Part shown: in pieces, positions 8,538-17,860 of the stretch
Layout: every line of letters begins with the position of its first letter
Numbering within the stretch: position 1 is the stretch's first letter
DNA from: Nocardia nova SH22a
GTDB lineage: Bacteria; Actinomycetota; Actinomycetes; Mycobacteriales; Mycobacteriaceae
DNA length: 64,000 bases
Reading direction: 5' to 3'
NCBI RefSeq assembly: GCF_000523235.1
Contig: NZ_CP006850.1
Coordinates: 4,898,001-4,962,000, forward strand
Translations under genes and position numbers: made by a program
The notes under the pieces: model-generated
The model's database searches: none
The model's input: only the letters and a program-made list of their open reading frames with translations
What the model was told of the DNA's origin: nothing

Positions 8538-10478
8538 ATGAGGCGCACTCCAGCGATCCTGGCGGGCGCGAGCGCCGCCGCACTGCTCGTCTCCGGACTG
8601 CTGACCGGATGTTCGTCGTCACCCTCTTCCGATCGCGAGTGCGCCGACCAGGCCAACGGCACCGCGATCACCGCGCCCGCGGCCCCGACGGCCACCGCCA
8701 CGAATCTGGCCACCAACCCCGAGATCGCCACCGGATACCGCAGCGACATGACCCCGGTGCGCACACACACCTTCGCGGTCTCCACCGCGAATCCGGTCGC
8801 CACCCGCGCGGCCTGCCGAGTGCTCGCCGACGGTGGGACCGCCGCCGACGCGCTCATCGCGGCGCAGACCGTCCTCGGGCTCGTGGAGCCGCAGGCCTCC
8901 GGAATCGGCGGCGGCGCGTTCCTGCTGTACTACGACGCCGCGGCGAAATCGGTGGAGGCCTACGACGGCCGCGAGACCGCGCCCGCGGCCGCCACCGAGA
9001 ACTATCTGCGCTGGACCAGCGATACCGATCACGCCCAGCCGCAACCGAATACGCGCGCCAGCGGACGTTCCATCGGCGTGCCCGGAGTGCTACGACTGCT
9101 GGAGGCGGCCCATCGCGACCACGGCAGGCAGGTGTGGCGGGATCTGTTCGGCCCGGCGATCGAGCTGGCCGACAACGGATTCGACATCAGCGCCCGGATG
9201 GCGAGCCAGATTGCGCAGTCCGCACCGGATCTCGCCCGCGACCCGAATGCCGCGGCCTACTTCCTGCAACCGGACGGCACACCGAAACCCCAGGGCTTCC
9301 ATCTCACCAACCCGGCGATGGCGAAGACCTTGGGCGCCATCGCCACCGACGGCCCCGACGCCTTCTACACCGGCGCCCTCGCCCGCGACATCACCGACGC
9401 CACCGCCACCACCAGCGGCGGCCGCACTCCCGGACAGATCTCACTCGACGACCTGGCCCACTATCAGGCCCGCAAGCGCACCGCGCTGTGCACCGACTAC
9501 CGCGACCATCGCCTCTGCGGTATGCCCACCCCGTCCTCCGGCGGTATCACCGTCGCCGCCACCCTCGGCATCCTCGAGAACTTCGATCTCGGCGGCCTCG
9601 CCCCGGACCACCCGGACCGCAACGGCGGCGTCCCGAAAGCCGAAGCGGTGCATCTGATCTCGGAGGCCGAACGGCTCGCCTACGCCGACCGCGACAAATA
9701 TGTCGCCGACTCCGACTTCGTCCCGCTTCCGGGCGGATCCCCCGCCGCCCTGCTCGACAAGGACTATCTGAAGCGGCGCGCGGCATCGATCGATCCGGGC
9801 CATTCGATGGGCACCGCACAGCCCGGCGACTTCGGCCCCGTCCCCCTGGGCATCCCCACACCCCAGCCCGAACACGGCACCAGCCACATCTCCGTGGTGG
9901 ACCGCTACGGCAACGCGGCGGCCATGACCACCACCGTGGAATCGGCCTTCGGCTCCTTCCACATGGTCGACGGATTCGTCCTCAACAACCAGCTCACCGA
10001 TTTCAGTGCCGAACCAGCGGACGCCGCGGGCGTGCCACTGGCCAATCGGCTCCAGCCGGGCAAGCGGCCACGCAGTTCCATGAGTCCCACCCTGGTATTC
10101 GACCGGTCGCCCGACGGCTCGGCCGGACGGCTGGTCGATGTGACCGGATCACCCGGTGGCGCCGTGATCATCCAGTTCGTCGTGAAAGCCCTGGTGGGAC
10201 TGCTGGATTGGCATCTGGATCCCCAGCAGGCGGTCGCCCAGGTGGCCTTCGGCGCCGGCAACACACCGGTGACCGGCATCGGCGGCGAACATCCCGCGAT
10301 CGACACCACCGACAACGGCGCCCACGACCCGCTCGTCCGCGCACTGCGGGACAGGGGACATCAGGTGTCGGTCGATCCGCAGTCCAGCGGCCTCAGCGCC
10401 CTGCAGCGCGAGCCGGACGGCTGGATCGGCGGCGCGGACCCACGCCGCGAGGGCGTCGTACTCGGCGACACCCGCTGA
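8538..10478 (+). CDS. ggt: Gamma-glutamyltransferase, lipoprotein form
   Basis: A 646-residue Ntn-hydrolase. Residues 1-26 form a lipoprotein signal with lipobox LLTGC, so the enzyme should be anchored outside the cytoplasmic membrane. The autoprocessing and catalytic Thr is T448 in [12 protein letters not shown], followed by the small-subunit motif [10 protein letters not shown]. It would cleave gamma-glutamyl compounds such as glutathione or transfer the group to acceptors. Start is ATG 8538, which gives the signal peptide directly. The gene is divergent from ansP, 100 bp apart, and pairing of an asparagine-type permease with a peptide-bond hydrolase suggests amino acid scavenging (inference). 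Confidence 0.9.
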   Translation: MRRTPAILAGASAAALLVSGLLTGCSSSPSSDRECADQANGTAITAPAAPTATATNLATNPEIATGYRSDMTPVRTHTFAVSTANPVATRAACRVLADGGTAADALIAAQTVLGLVEPQASGIGGGAFLLYYDAAAKSVEAYDGRETAPAAATENYLRWTSDTDHAQPQPNTRASGRSIGVPGVLRLLEAAHRDHGRQVWRDLFGPAIELADNGFDISARMASQIAQSAPDLARDPNAAAYFLQPDGTPKPQGFHLTNPAMAKTLGAIATDGPDAFYTGALARDITDATATTSGGRTPGQISLDDLAHYQARKRTALCTDYRDHRLCGMPTPSSGGITVAATLGILENFDLGGLAPDHPDRNGGVPKAEAVHLISEAERLAYADRDKYVADSDFVPLPGGSPAALLDKDYLKRRAASIDPGHSMGTAQPGDFGPVPLGIPTPQPEHGTSHISVVDRYGNAAAMTTTVESAFGSFHMVDGFVLNNQLTDFSAEPADAAGVPLANRLQPGKRPRSSMSPTLVFDRSPDGSAGRLVDVTGSPGGAVIIQFVVKALVGLLDWHLDPQQAVAQVAFGAGNTPVTGIGGEHPAIDTTDNGAHDPLVRALRDRGHQVSVDPQSSGLSALQREPDGWIGGADPRREGVVLGDTR

Positions 10479-10479
10479 A

Positions 10480-10980
10480 TCAGTCGCCCTGTCCGGCGGT
10501 GTATTTCGCGCCCAGTTCGCGGAAGCGGTCCATGGCGTCGGCCGCGTACTCCTTGTCGTTGACGCGGATCGCCAGCATCGGGACGTACTCGTCACCGGCC
10601 AGTTCCAGACGCGCCCACGCCTTCTTGTCCGGAATCGAGATCCCGCGGATATCGGCCCAGTCGAACTCGTTGTCGCCCAGGATGTTCCGGACCACCACAC
10701 CGCTCGGACCCACTCGGACACGCGGCCGGGCGAGCAGCAGCACCGCGCCCGCCAGCAGCAGGCCGAAGCAGATGATCGCCACCTGATCGGCGCCGCGGAA
10801 GTTGACCCCCGTCGTCGAATTACTCGACAGCACACCGGCCACGATGAACAGCACGGCGATCACGGCCGCCACGATCCGCGTGACACGTACCGCCCGGCGC
10901 GGACGCACCTCCAGATCCCACTGCGGTGCCTGCTCGCCGGGTTGCGAACCGCGTTTGAACAGATGAACGACGGGCGGCAT
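10480..10980 (-). CDS. PH-domain membrane protein (Rv1417-like)
   Basis: A 166-residue protein with two membrane helices (residues about 33-52 and 66-84) followed by a bacterial PH-like domain whose core is RVGPSGVVVRNILGDNEFDWADIRGISI. It follows ribH by four bases in the same direction, as does Rv1417 in M. tuberculosis. Function is unknown. ATG 10980 is preferred over an upstream in-frame ATG that would overlap the end of ribH. Its 3' end stops one base before the ggt stop region on the other strand. Confidence 0.78.
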   Translation of the reverse strand: MPPVVHLFKRGSQPGEQAPQWDLEVRPRRAVRVTRIVAAVIAVLFIVAGVLSSNSTTGVNFRGADQVAIICFGLLLAGAVLLLARPRVRVGPSGVVVRNILGDNEFDWADIRGISIPDKKAWARLELAGDEYVPMLAIRVNDKEYAADAMDRFRELGAKYTAGQGD

Positions 10981-10984
10981 CGGC

Positions 10985-11470
<486 letters not shown>

Positions 11471-11509
11471 TTACCTCGTTTCACCGAATTCTTCACCACC
11501 ACAACAGTT

Positions 11510-11531
11510 CCCGGCCACCTGGGCGGCCGGG
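11510..11531 (-). terminator. Hairpin between ribBA and ribH
   Basis: Arms CCCGGCC / GGCCGGG with an 8-nt loop begin 5 bases after the ribBA stop. No U-run follows, so it may be an attenuator or mRNA-processing site and not a full terminator. Confidence 0.35.
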
Positions 11532-11536
11532 TGGTC

Positions 11537-12787
11537 TCACTGGGCGGTCTCGCCCAGGTCCAGATCGTCGAGGCCGACCAGATCGTGGCCCATCCGGTCG
11601 CGCTTGGTCCGCAGGTAGCGCAGATTCTCCGCATTGGCCCGCACCGGCATCGGAACCCGGTCGGTGATGCTCAGGCCGTAACCGTCCAGCCCCACCCGCT
11701 TGGCCGGATTGTTCGTCAGCAACCGCATGGACTTGATGCCCAGATCGACCAGGATCTGCGCACCGGTGCCGTAGTCGCGCGCGTCGGCGGGCAGACCGAG
11801 TTCGATGTTCGCGTCGACGGTGTCGTGCCCGGAGTCCTGCAGCTGATACGCCTGCAACTTGTGCATCAGGCCGATACCGCGGCCCTCGTGGCCGCGCATG
11901 TACAGCACCACACCGCGGCCCTCGGCGGCGACCATCTCCATGGCCGCGTCCAGTTGCGGACCGCAGTCGCAGCGCAGCGAACCGAAGACGTCACCGGTCA
12001 GGCACTCCGAATGCACCCGCACCAGCACATCGTCACCGTCGTCGAGACTCAGATCGCCGCGCACCAGCGCCACATGCTCGACATCGTCGTAGATGCTCTT
12101 GTAGCCGACCGCCTTGAACTCGCCGTGCCTGGTGGGGATGCGCGCCTCCGCGATCCGCTCCACCTGCTTCTCGTGCTTGCGACGCCACGCGATCATGTCG
12201 GCGATCGAGATCAGGGCCAGTTCGTGTTCGTCGGCGAAGATCCGCAGTTCCTCGGTGCGGGCCATATCGCCCTCGTTCTTCTGGCTGACGATCTCGCAGA
12301 TCACCCCCGCCGGGCCCAGGCCCGCCATCCGTGCCAGATCCACCGCGGCCTCGGTGTGCCCGGGACGGCGCAGCACGCCGCCCTCCTTGGCCCGCAACGG
12401 GACCACGTGACCGGGCCGGGTGAACTCGTCGGCCCGCGCCTTCGGATCGGCCAGCAGCCGCATCGTCGTGGCCCGGTCGGCCGCCGAGATCCCGGTGCTG
12501 ACCCCCTCGCGCGCGTCCACCGACACGGTGTAGGCGGTGCCGTGCTTGTCCTGGTTCATCGAGTACATCGGCGGCAGGCCCAGCCGATCGCAGTCCGCAC
12601 CGGTGAGCGGCACGCAGATGTAGCCGGAGGTGTACCGGATCATGAAGGCCACGAGCTCCGGGGTGGCCTTCTCGGCGGCGAAGATGAGGTCGCCCTCGTT
12701 CTCCCGGCCCTCGTCGTCGACGACGACGACCGCCTTACCGGCGGCGATATCGGCGACTGCGCGCTCGATGGTGTCGAACCTGGTCAC
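11537..12787 (-). CDS. ribBA: Bifunctional 3,4-dihydroxy-2-butanone-4-phosphate synthase / GTP cyclohydrolase II
   Basis: A 416-residue fusion of the two entry enzymes of riboflavin synthesis. Residues 1 to about 205 are the DHBP synthase half, with [16 protein letters not shown] and the conserved [14 protein letters not shown]. The rest is GTP cyclohydrolase II, with the zinc-binding cysteines in [19 protein letters not shown] and [14 protein letters not shown]. Both halves keep their key residues, so both activities are expected. GTG 12787 gives [15 protein letters not shown], matching the family start. It corresponds to ribA2 of mycobacteria. Confidence 0.96.
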   Translation of the reverse strand: MTRFDTIERAVADIAAGKAVVVVDDEGRENEGDLIFAAEKATPELVAFMIRYTSGYICVPLTGADCDRLGLPPMYSMNQDKHGTAYTVSVDAREGVSTGISAADRATTMRLLADPKARADEFTRPGHVVPLRAKEGGVLRRPGHTEAAVDLARMAGLGPAGVICEIVSQKNEGDMARTEELRIFADEHELALISIADMIAWRRKHEKQVERIAEARIPTRHGEFKAVGYKSIYDDVEHVALVRGDLSLDDGDDVLVRVHSECLTGDVFGSLRCDCGPQLDAAMEMVAAEGRGVVLYMRGHEGRGIGLMHKLQAYQLQDSGHDTVDANIELGLPADARDYGTGAQILVDLGIKSMRLLTNNPAKRVGLDGYGLSITDRVPMPVRANAENLRYLRTKRDRMGHDLVGLDDLDLGETAQ

Positions 12788-12878
12788 GTCTGCTGTGCTC
12801 CATCTCGGAATAGGTGCGCCCCGAGCTTATGTCTTCGGCCGAGGTTCTGGTTCTTCGGCCTCCGCTTCGCTCCGGCGG

Positions 12879-12903
12879 GTTCTCGGCCTCCTGGGCCGAG
12901 AAC
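12879..12903. repeat. Inverted repeat in the ribBA leader
   Basis: Perfect 10-bp arms GTTCTCGGCC / GGCCGAGAAC separated by TCCTG, within the 272-bp space between ribE and ribBA. It is preceded by a CCGCTTCGCTCCGG segment that is itself self-complementary. It could be part of the ribBA 5' leader or a dispersed repeat copy. I see no FMN riboswitch consensus here. Confidence 0.6.
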
Positions 12904-13059
12904 CACTCGGGAGAACAGTCTCGCGGAAGTCGACGGTGGTGCGGAGGGAGAGGCCGGAGCGGCGGGGCTCGACAGCTCCCGTGGGCCGAACGTCGGGTCA
13001 CTTCCTATATGCGGTTGTCTGGTTGTGCGGTTCGTGCTCTGAACGTCCTGTCCGGGCGG

Positions 13060-13680
13060 TCAGCCGCGCTGGTGGAGACGTTCCACGTATTTCGCGATGA
13101 TGTCCACCTCCAGGTTCACGGTGGCGCCGACGGGGGCGGTGCCGAGGGTGGTGAGTTCGCGGGTGGTGGGGATCAGGGAGACCTCGAACCAGTCGCGGTG
13201 GCCGGGTTCGCCCGCCTCGTCGACGCCGAGGCCGGAGACGGTCAGCGAGATGCCGTCCACGGTGATCGAGCCCTTCTCGACCACATAGCGGGCCAGATTG
13301 TCCGGCAGGGAGATTCGCACGACCTCCCAGTTGTCGGACGGGGTCCGCGACAGGACGACGCCGGTGCCGTCGACATGTCCCTGGACGATATGGCCGCCGA
13401 GCCTGCTGTTCACCGCGGCGGCGCGTTCCAGGTTCACCTTCGAGCCGATGTCGAGTTTGCCGATTCCGGAACGGTTGAGGGTCTCGCCCATCACATCGGT
13501 GGTGAAGCTGTCGCCGTCCACCACGTCGACGACGGTCAGGCACACGCCGTTCACCGCGATCGAATCGCCGTGACCGGCGTCGGAGGTCACCAGCGCACCG
13601 CGAATCGTGAGCCGGGCCGCATCCGGGGACCGCTCCGCCGCGACGATCTCACCCAGCTCCTCGACGATGCCTGTGAACAT
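13060..13680 (-). CDS. ribE: Riboflavin synthase, alpha subunit
   Basis: A 206-residue riboflavin synthase that dismutates two lumazines into riboflavin. The start MFTGIVEELGEI is diagnostic, and the two internal repeats are each visible (NGVCLTVVDV in repeat one, DGISLTVSGL in repeat two, each followed by a substrate-binding loop). ATG 13680 is the only start. The mycobacterial name is ribC. It is the first gene of the rib cluster here; the ribD and lprG-p55 genes that precede it in M. tuberculosis are missing from this position. Confidence 0.96.
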   Translation of the reverse strand: MFTGIVEELGEIVAAERSPDAARLTIRGALVTSDAGHGDSIAVNGVCLTVVDVVDGDSFTTDVMGETLNRSGIGKLDIGSKVNLERAAAVNSRLGGHIVQGHVDGTGVVLSRTPSDNWEVVRISLPDNLARYVVEKGSITVDGISLTVSGLGVDEAGEPGHRDWFEVSLIPTTRELTTLGTAPVGATVNLEVDIIAKYVERLHQRG

Positions 13681-14259
13681 CCCTGTCTCCTGTCACCCGG
13701 CGCCCTCGGAACGGGCGTCCGCTAGCGCAAACGGTGGCGGCCACCCCCGGTATTCCCCGGCGGGCGGCACTGTCATCACCCTAACGACGCGCTGTAGCAG
13801 AAGAAATCCGGCCGTCCCGGCGACCGGACACACCGTGATTCGAGACCGGCGGACCGGAAAACCGCCGCCGAAACGGGCGACGAAACGCGACGCGCCGAGC
13901 GCGAGATTCACCCGTTCGTCGCTCGGGGATCAACTCCGGGCGAAGAAATGGAATTGGCCGGCAATTCGCGACCACCGGATTATGGGTAATGCCGTAAAAT
14001 AGATGAATATCCGGGTATGACATGCGGATTTCCCGGCCGAACTGGATTTGTTACCCACCCATCAGCGAATTCAACCCCGGAGCTTGCACGATCGCGATTT
14101 CGGTAGCAATATTGTTATGCAGTTGATTCCAACAGTTCACTACCGTGCACAATTCATCATCGTGCTCTGATCATCATCGTGTTCTGACGACATATCCGGA
14201 AAGGACGGACCCGTCCGGGTCCGATCCACGTTGGACAACAACACTCATGGGGGTGCGGC
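13681..14259. other. 579-bp gene-free stretch with an AT-rich core
   Basis: No convincing coding frame is visible on either strand. From about 13960 to 14160 the sequence is markedly AT-richer than the genome (for instance GTAAAATAGATGAATAT near 13994). It contains the 17-bp tandem repeat at 14154-14187 and an inverted repeat GGACCC / GGGTCC at 14207-14222. It should contain the ribE promoter at its left end and the promoter of the 14260 gene at its right end. Confidence 0.6.
14154..14187 (+). repeat. Tandem 17-bp direct repeat
   Basis: TCATCATCGTGCTCTGA is followed immediately by TCATCATCGTGTTCTGA, differing at one base. It lies 70-100 bp before the orphan gene at 14260. Such adjacent repeats can bind an activator or simply reflect slippage. 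Confidence 0.75.
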
Positions 14260-14730
14260 GTGACCACAGTGATCGATACGTCTCTGGCCGATCGTTGCGA
14301 GCGGTATCGTCGTGTCTTTCATCTGCCCGCGGCGGTAGACCACGCCTCCGGGCACATCGTGCTCGAGATCGGCAGCCGGTTCGGCGCGGTCACCATGCCG
14401 GCCGATCTCGGCGAGCGGGTCCTGCGACAACTCACCCAGTCCGGTCTGGTGACACCGGTGGTACACCACCCTCGCGCCCGGCGCTGGACCTTCGTCACCG
14501 GCCCGGCGCGGGCCGCCGGTGTCACCACATCCGTTGCGGCCGAACTGTTCCGGCTCTACACCACGGTCGCCTGCAGCGGTAGCCAGGTGGTCCTGCCGTC
14601 CGCCGAGGACGAGCGCACCGGCTACCGGATCTGGGTGCAGGCGCCCGAACATCTGGACGCGGTGGTCCCGATGGCCGCCGTCGTCGAGGCCGCGCGGCTC
14701 AGCGCCGCGCCGCCTCCTCCACAGCGATGA
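14260..14730 (+). CDS. Conserved actinobacterial protein of unknown function
   Basis: A 156-residue protein that I cannot assign. The central part reads [19 protein letters not shown], a pattern I associate with actinobacterial proteins sometimes labelled primase/polymerase-like or, wrongly, RNA polymerase beta subunit. The rest alternates strands and helices ([29 protein letters not shown] near residues 29-57) with no signal peptide or membrane segment. GTG 14260 is preceded by GGGGGTG. Its 3' end overlaps the convergent rpe gene by 32 bp. It occupies the position where ribD-lprG-p55 sit in M. tuberculosis, so it may be an insertion. Codon use at third positions is as GC-rich as its neighbours. 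Confidence 0.65.
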   Translation: MTTVIDTSLADRCERYRRVFHLPAAVDHASGHIVLEIGSRFGAVTMPADLGERVLRQLTQSGLVTPVVHHPRARRWTFVTGPARAAGVTTSVAAELFRLYTTVACSGSQVVLPSAEDERTGYRIWVQAPEHLDAVVPMAAVVEAARLSAAPPPPQR

Positions 14731-15403
14731 CCTTCTCGCGCAGGGTTTCCACGGTCGCCGCCGGATCCTCGGTCCCGTAGACGGCGGACCCGGCGACGAA
14801 GCAGTCCACCCCGGCCTCGGCCGCGGCCTCGATGGTGTCCATGTTGATACCGCCGTCGATTTCGACGACCAGACGCAGTTCGCCGCTGTCGACCAGGCGG
14901 CGAACCGCGCGCGCCTTGTCCAGTACCTGCGGAATGAAGGACTGGCCGCCGAATCCCGGTTCGACACTCATCACGAGCAGGGTGTCGAAATTGCGCAGGA
15001 TTTCCAGATAGGGCTCGATCGGGGTGTTCGGCTTCACCGAGAGACCGGCTTTACCACCGGCCGCGTGGATATCGCGGGCGACCGCGACCGGATCGTCGGT
15101 GGCTTCCGCGTGGAACGTCACGTTGTAGGCGCCCGCCTCCGCGTACGGCGGCGCCCAGCGGCCCGGATCCTCGATCATCAGGTGGCAGTCCAGCGGAATG
15201 TCGGTGGTCTTCAGCAGGCTCTGCACCACCGGCAGGCCGAGCGTCAGATTCGGCACGAAGTGGTTGTCCATCACGTCGACGTGCAACCAGTCGGCGCCCT
15301 CGACCGCCCGGACCTCCTCGGCGAGACGAGCGAAGTCGGCAGACAGAATCGACGGTGCGATCATCGGTGACGGCCGGTGGAAGTGGGTATTCGAGGTGGA
15401 CAC
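14699..15403 (-). CDS. rpe: Ribulose-phosphate 3-epimerase
   Basis: A 234-residue TIM-barrel epimerase interconverting ribulose 5-phosphate and xylulose 5-phosphate in the pentose phosphate pathway. Motifs present: [10 protein letters not shown] with the strand-one Ser, [14 protein letters not shown] with metal ligands His and Asp, [17 protein letters not shown] and the phosphate-binding GSAVYG. One oddity is N in [11 protein letters not shown] where most enzymes have G. GTG 15403 gives a 13-residue leader before IAPS, as in M. tuberculosis; ATG 15364 is the alternative. Confidence 0.94.
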   Translation of the reverse strand: MSTSNTHFHRPSPMIAPSILSADFARLAEEVRAVEGADWLHVDVMDNHFVPNLTLGLPVVQSLLKTTDIPLDCHLMIEDPGRWAPPYAEAGAYNVTFHAEATDDPVAVARDIHAAGGKAGLSVKPNTPIEPYLEILRNFDTLLVMSVEPGFGGQSFIPQVLDKARAVRRLVDSGELRLVVEIDGGINMDTIEAAAEAGVDCFVAGSAVYGTEDPAATVETLREKVIAVEEAARR

Positions 15404-15497
15404 AGCGCGAGAGTGTACTGGGTCACCACGACGCGGAATTACGGACAGTCCGCGATTGCACGCCACGAAGTTGGGTAGCCTGCTTAGGGTGATCAAC

Positions 15498-15911
15498 ATG
15501 TCGGCTGAAGAGGGACTGCGCAGCACACCCGTCGAAATCGGCGTCGCGGCCACCGTGTCGCAACTGCCGATCGTGCGCGGATTGGCCGAAACACTCGTCC
15601 TGCTCAGCGATTTCACGCTCGACGAGGTCGCCGACATCCGGCTGGCCGTCGACGAGGCGTGCTCGACGCTGATCGAACTGGCCGTCCCCGGCACCACGCT
15701 GCAGTGCCGTTTCACCGTGGGCGACAACGATCTGGTCGTGCGGGTCGCCGGTATCGCCGCCACCTCGCAACTGCCGGATCAGCGCAGCTTCGGCTGGCAT
15801 GTCCTGCGCACCCTCACCGACGGGATCGACGTCACTCAGGGCGAATACGATTCGGAGATCTCCGGCTTCTCGACAGTCGTGGAATTCCGGCGGGTCCGGG
15901 GGAAGGCGTAG
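15498..15911 (+). CDS. Anti-sigma factor, RsbW/UsfX-type ATP-binding protein
   Basis: A 137-residue GHKL-fold protein. It has [20 protein letters not shown] with the N/D-box region of RsbW kinases, and a C-terminal [16 protein letters not shown] corresponding to the G-box and lid. It should bind the sigma factor encoded directly downstream and hold it inactive until an anti-anti-sigma partner is dephosphorylated. ATG 15498 has AGGG at 15486-15489; the GTG at 15489 is an in-frame alternative. Its TAG shares a base with the GTG of the sigma gene, so the two are translationally coupled. No anti-anti-sigma gene is adjacent. GGGTAG at 15473-15478 could be part of a SigF-type promoter, but I see no clear -35. 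Confidence 0.85.
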   Translation: MSAEEGLRSTPVEIGVAATVSQLPIVRGLAETLVLLSDFTLDEVADIRLAVDEACSTLIELAVPGTTLQCRFTVGDNDLVVRVAGIAATSQLPDQRSFGWHVLRTLTDGIDVTQGEYDSEISGFSTVVEFRRVRGKA

Positions 15912-16828
15912 TGGTCGACGAGGACAACGTATTCGAGGCCGAGGACGCCGCGGATACGGGGGATACGGCCGCGAGCGCATCGCCGGACGAGCCCGGCGGC
16001 GAGAAGGCCGAGGAGTCCACCACCACGTCCGAGGACGAATCCGGCGAGGGCGACGAGGTGGCCGAGGTCACCGAATCGGTCTCCGGCTACGACGATGTCA
16101 ACGCGCTGTTCCTGGCGCTGTCGCAGGCCCCGGAGGATCGGCGCGGCGAGTTACGCGGTGAGCTGATCAATCGTTGTATTCCGCTGGCGGACCACATCGC
16201 TCGCAAATTCAGCGGCCGCGGTGAGCCGTTCGACGATCTGACGCAGGTGGCACGGGTCGGCCTGGTCAACGCGGTGGATCGGTTCGATGTCTCGCGCGGT
16301 TCGAACTTCCTGTCCTTCGCGGTGCCGACGATCATGGGTGAGGTGCGGCGGTACTTCCGCGACAACACCTGGGCGATGCGGGTTCCGCGGCGGGTCAAGG
16401 AGACTCATCTGCGTATCGGGTCGGCGATCGATTCGCTGTCGCAGTCGCTCGGTCGCTCCCCGACGGCCAAGGAGATCGCCGCCGAACTCGACATCCATCC
16501 CGACGAGGTGACGCAGGCGGTCATCGCGGGCAACGCGTACCAGCCCAGTTCGATCGACGCGGTGTCGGTCGGCCGCGACACCGAGGCCTCGCTGCTGGAC
16601 ACCCTCGGCGAGGAGGAATCGCAATTCGACCGCGTCGAGGAGTACGTGGCCATCCGGCCGCTGCTCGCGGGGCTGCCCGAACGCGAACGGCGCATCCTCA
16701 CCATGCGGTTCTTCGAATCCATGACGCAGACCCAGATCGCCCAGCGGATGGGTATCTCGCAGATGCACGTCTCGCGGATTCTCGCGAAAACCCTTGCGCG
16801 ACTGCGGGAGCAGAGCGCCCGGGAGTGA
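15911..16828 (+). CDS. sigF: RNA polymerase sigma factor, SigF/SigB group (group 3)
   Basis: A 305-residue sigma-70 factor. Residues 1-55 are an acidic low-complexity extension (DDE-rich with TTTSEDESGEGDE) not usual in the family. Region 2 follows, with LINRCIPLADHIARKFSGRG and FDDLTQVARVGLVNAVDRFD. Region 3 spans RVPRRVKETHLRIGSAID, and region 4 ends in MTQTQIAQRMGISQMHVSRI. The SFB subfamily directs general stress or stationary-phase genes in actinobacteria. GTG 15911 overlaps the stop of the anti-sigma gene by one base, the usual rsbW-sigF arrangement. Exact orthology to sigF is likely but not proven by eye. Confidence 0.87.
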   Translation: MVDEDNVFEAEDAADTGDTAASASPDEPGGEKAEESTTTSEDESGEGDEVAEVTESVSGYDDVNALFLALSQAPEDRRGELRGELINRCIPLADHIARKFSGRGEPFDDLTQVARVGLVNAVDRFDVSRGSNFLSFAVPTIMGEVRRYFRDNTWAMRVPRRVKETHLRIGSAIDSLSQSLGRSPTAKEIAAELDIHPDEVTQAVIAGNAYQPSSIDAVSVGRDTEASLLDTLGEEESQFDRVEEYVAIRPLLAGLPERERRILTMRFFESMTQTQIAQRMGISQMHVSRILAKTLARLREQSARE

Positions 16829-16830
16829 GG

Positions 16831-17757
16831 TCATCCGCGCGCTCGCCGTGGCGCCGCCTCGCGCTGTGCCGCGACGATGGCGGCCACCAGCTGTCCGGCC
16901 GGGCCCGTCAGTTTGCGCGGCGGGCGCCACACCGCGCGTAGTGTGCGACGCAGGTCCAGACCCTCGACGGGGACGGCACGCAGTTCCCGCCGATCGAGCT
17001 GCTCGCCGACGGCGAGGGTGCTGACCACCGCCGGTCCGACCCCACCGAGCACGCTGGTGCGGATGGCGGCGGCGCTGCCGAGTTCCAGAAGTGGTTCCGC
17101 GCGTGGATATTCCGCCAGCGCCGCGTCGAGCGTGCCGCGGGTTCCCGAGCCCGGTTCCCGGACCACCAGCGGTGTCGCGGCGAGTTCGCCGACGGTGAGC
17201 GGGGTCCGGCGGCGCACCCACGGGTGATCCGGGTGGACGACCACCACCAATCGGTCGTGTGCCACGGTGGTATGCGGCAGGCCCGCCGGAACCGCAGGCG
17301 ATTCGACGAAGCCCAGATCGCAGTCTCCGGCCACCAGCCGATCACAGACCTGCCGCGAATTGTGCACCTGCAGATGGACTTTCACATCCGGGTGGCCGCG
17401 GCGGAATTCGCCCAGCCATCCCGGCAGCAGGCATTCGGCCACCGTCATACTGGCGGCCACGGTGAGTTCGGCGTCCTGGTCGGCGCGCAGAGCCGCCGCG
17501 GCGTCGAGCAGGCGGTCCACATCGGCCAGCACCTGCCGCGCCCAGTGCACCACGACGGTGCCCGCCGGGGTCAGTGTCGAGCCGCGCGGTGTGCGGTGCA
17601 GCAGATCCGATCCGAGGCGATGCTCCCACCGGCGCACCGCGCGCGTGGCGTTGGGCTGGGCCATGCCGATCGAGCGGGCCGCCGCGCCCAGGCTGCCGTG
17701 ATCGTCGATGGCCACCAGGAGTTCGAGAAAGCCCAGGTCCGGACGTGGTGAAGGCAT
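16831..17757 (-). CDS. LysR-family transcriptional regulator
   Basis: A 308-residue LTTR. The N-terminal winged helix is LGFLELLVAIDDHGSLGAAA followed by AQPNATRAVRRWEHRLG (residues 8-50), then a linker helix and a periplasmic-binding-like effector domain from about residue 95. It is divergent from the YeiH-type exporter gene 103 bp away, which is the standard layout for a LysR regulator controlling its neighbour. In E. coli yeiE-yeiH is an analogous pair. The effector is unknown; a sulfur or nitrogen compound is a guess. Confidence 0.9.
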   Translation of the reverse strand: MPSPRPDLGFLELLVAIDDHGSLGAAARSIGMAQPNATRAVRRWEHRLGSDLLHRTPRGSTLTPAGTVVVHWARQVLADVDRLLDAAAALRADQDAELTVAASMTVAECLLPGWLGEFRRGHPDVKVHLQVHNSRQVCDRLVAGDCDLGFVESPAVPAGLPHTTVAHDRLVVVVHPDHPWVRRRTPLTVGELAATPLVVREPGSGTRGTLDAALAEYPRAEPLLELGSAAAIRTSVLGGVGPAVVSTLAVGEQLDRRELRAVPVEGLDLRRTLRAVWRPPRKLTGPAGQLVAAIVAAQREAAPRRARG

Positions 17758-17767
17758 GTACGGATCA

Positions 17768-17785
17768 TATGGGATCGGCCCTATA
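17768..17785. promoter_or_regulatory. Imperfect dyad between lysR and yeiH-like gene
   Basis: TATGGGATCGGCCCTATA has dyad symmetry at 12 of 18 positions (TAT-GGG ... CCC-ATA type). It lies 11 bp from the lysR start, where LysR regulators usually bind. A related ATATGGG recurs at 17799. Proposed as the LysR box. Confidence 0.4.
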
Positions 17786-17860
17786 CATATCTCTGGGATA
17801 TGGGTGTGATGTCATTTTCCCGGCTACTGCGCCGGGCCGGACGGGGGCACCGTATCGGAT

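Noticed and set aside
8453..10786. A 777-codon plus-strand frame overlapping ggt
   Set aside because: The other plus-strand frame encodes a full gamma-glutamyltransferase with signal peptide and catalytic Thr; this one is Arg/Pro-rich noise.
13681..13860. Possible FMN riboswitch before ribE
   Set aside because: Read on the minus strand, the conserved GTGAAATTCCC...ACCGGCGGT core is not present.
13693..14023. Two small minus-strand frames (72 and 80 codons) upstream of ribE
   Set aside because: No ribosome binding site, no recognisable motif, and they overlap each other in different frames.
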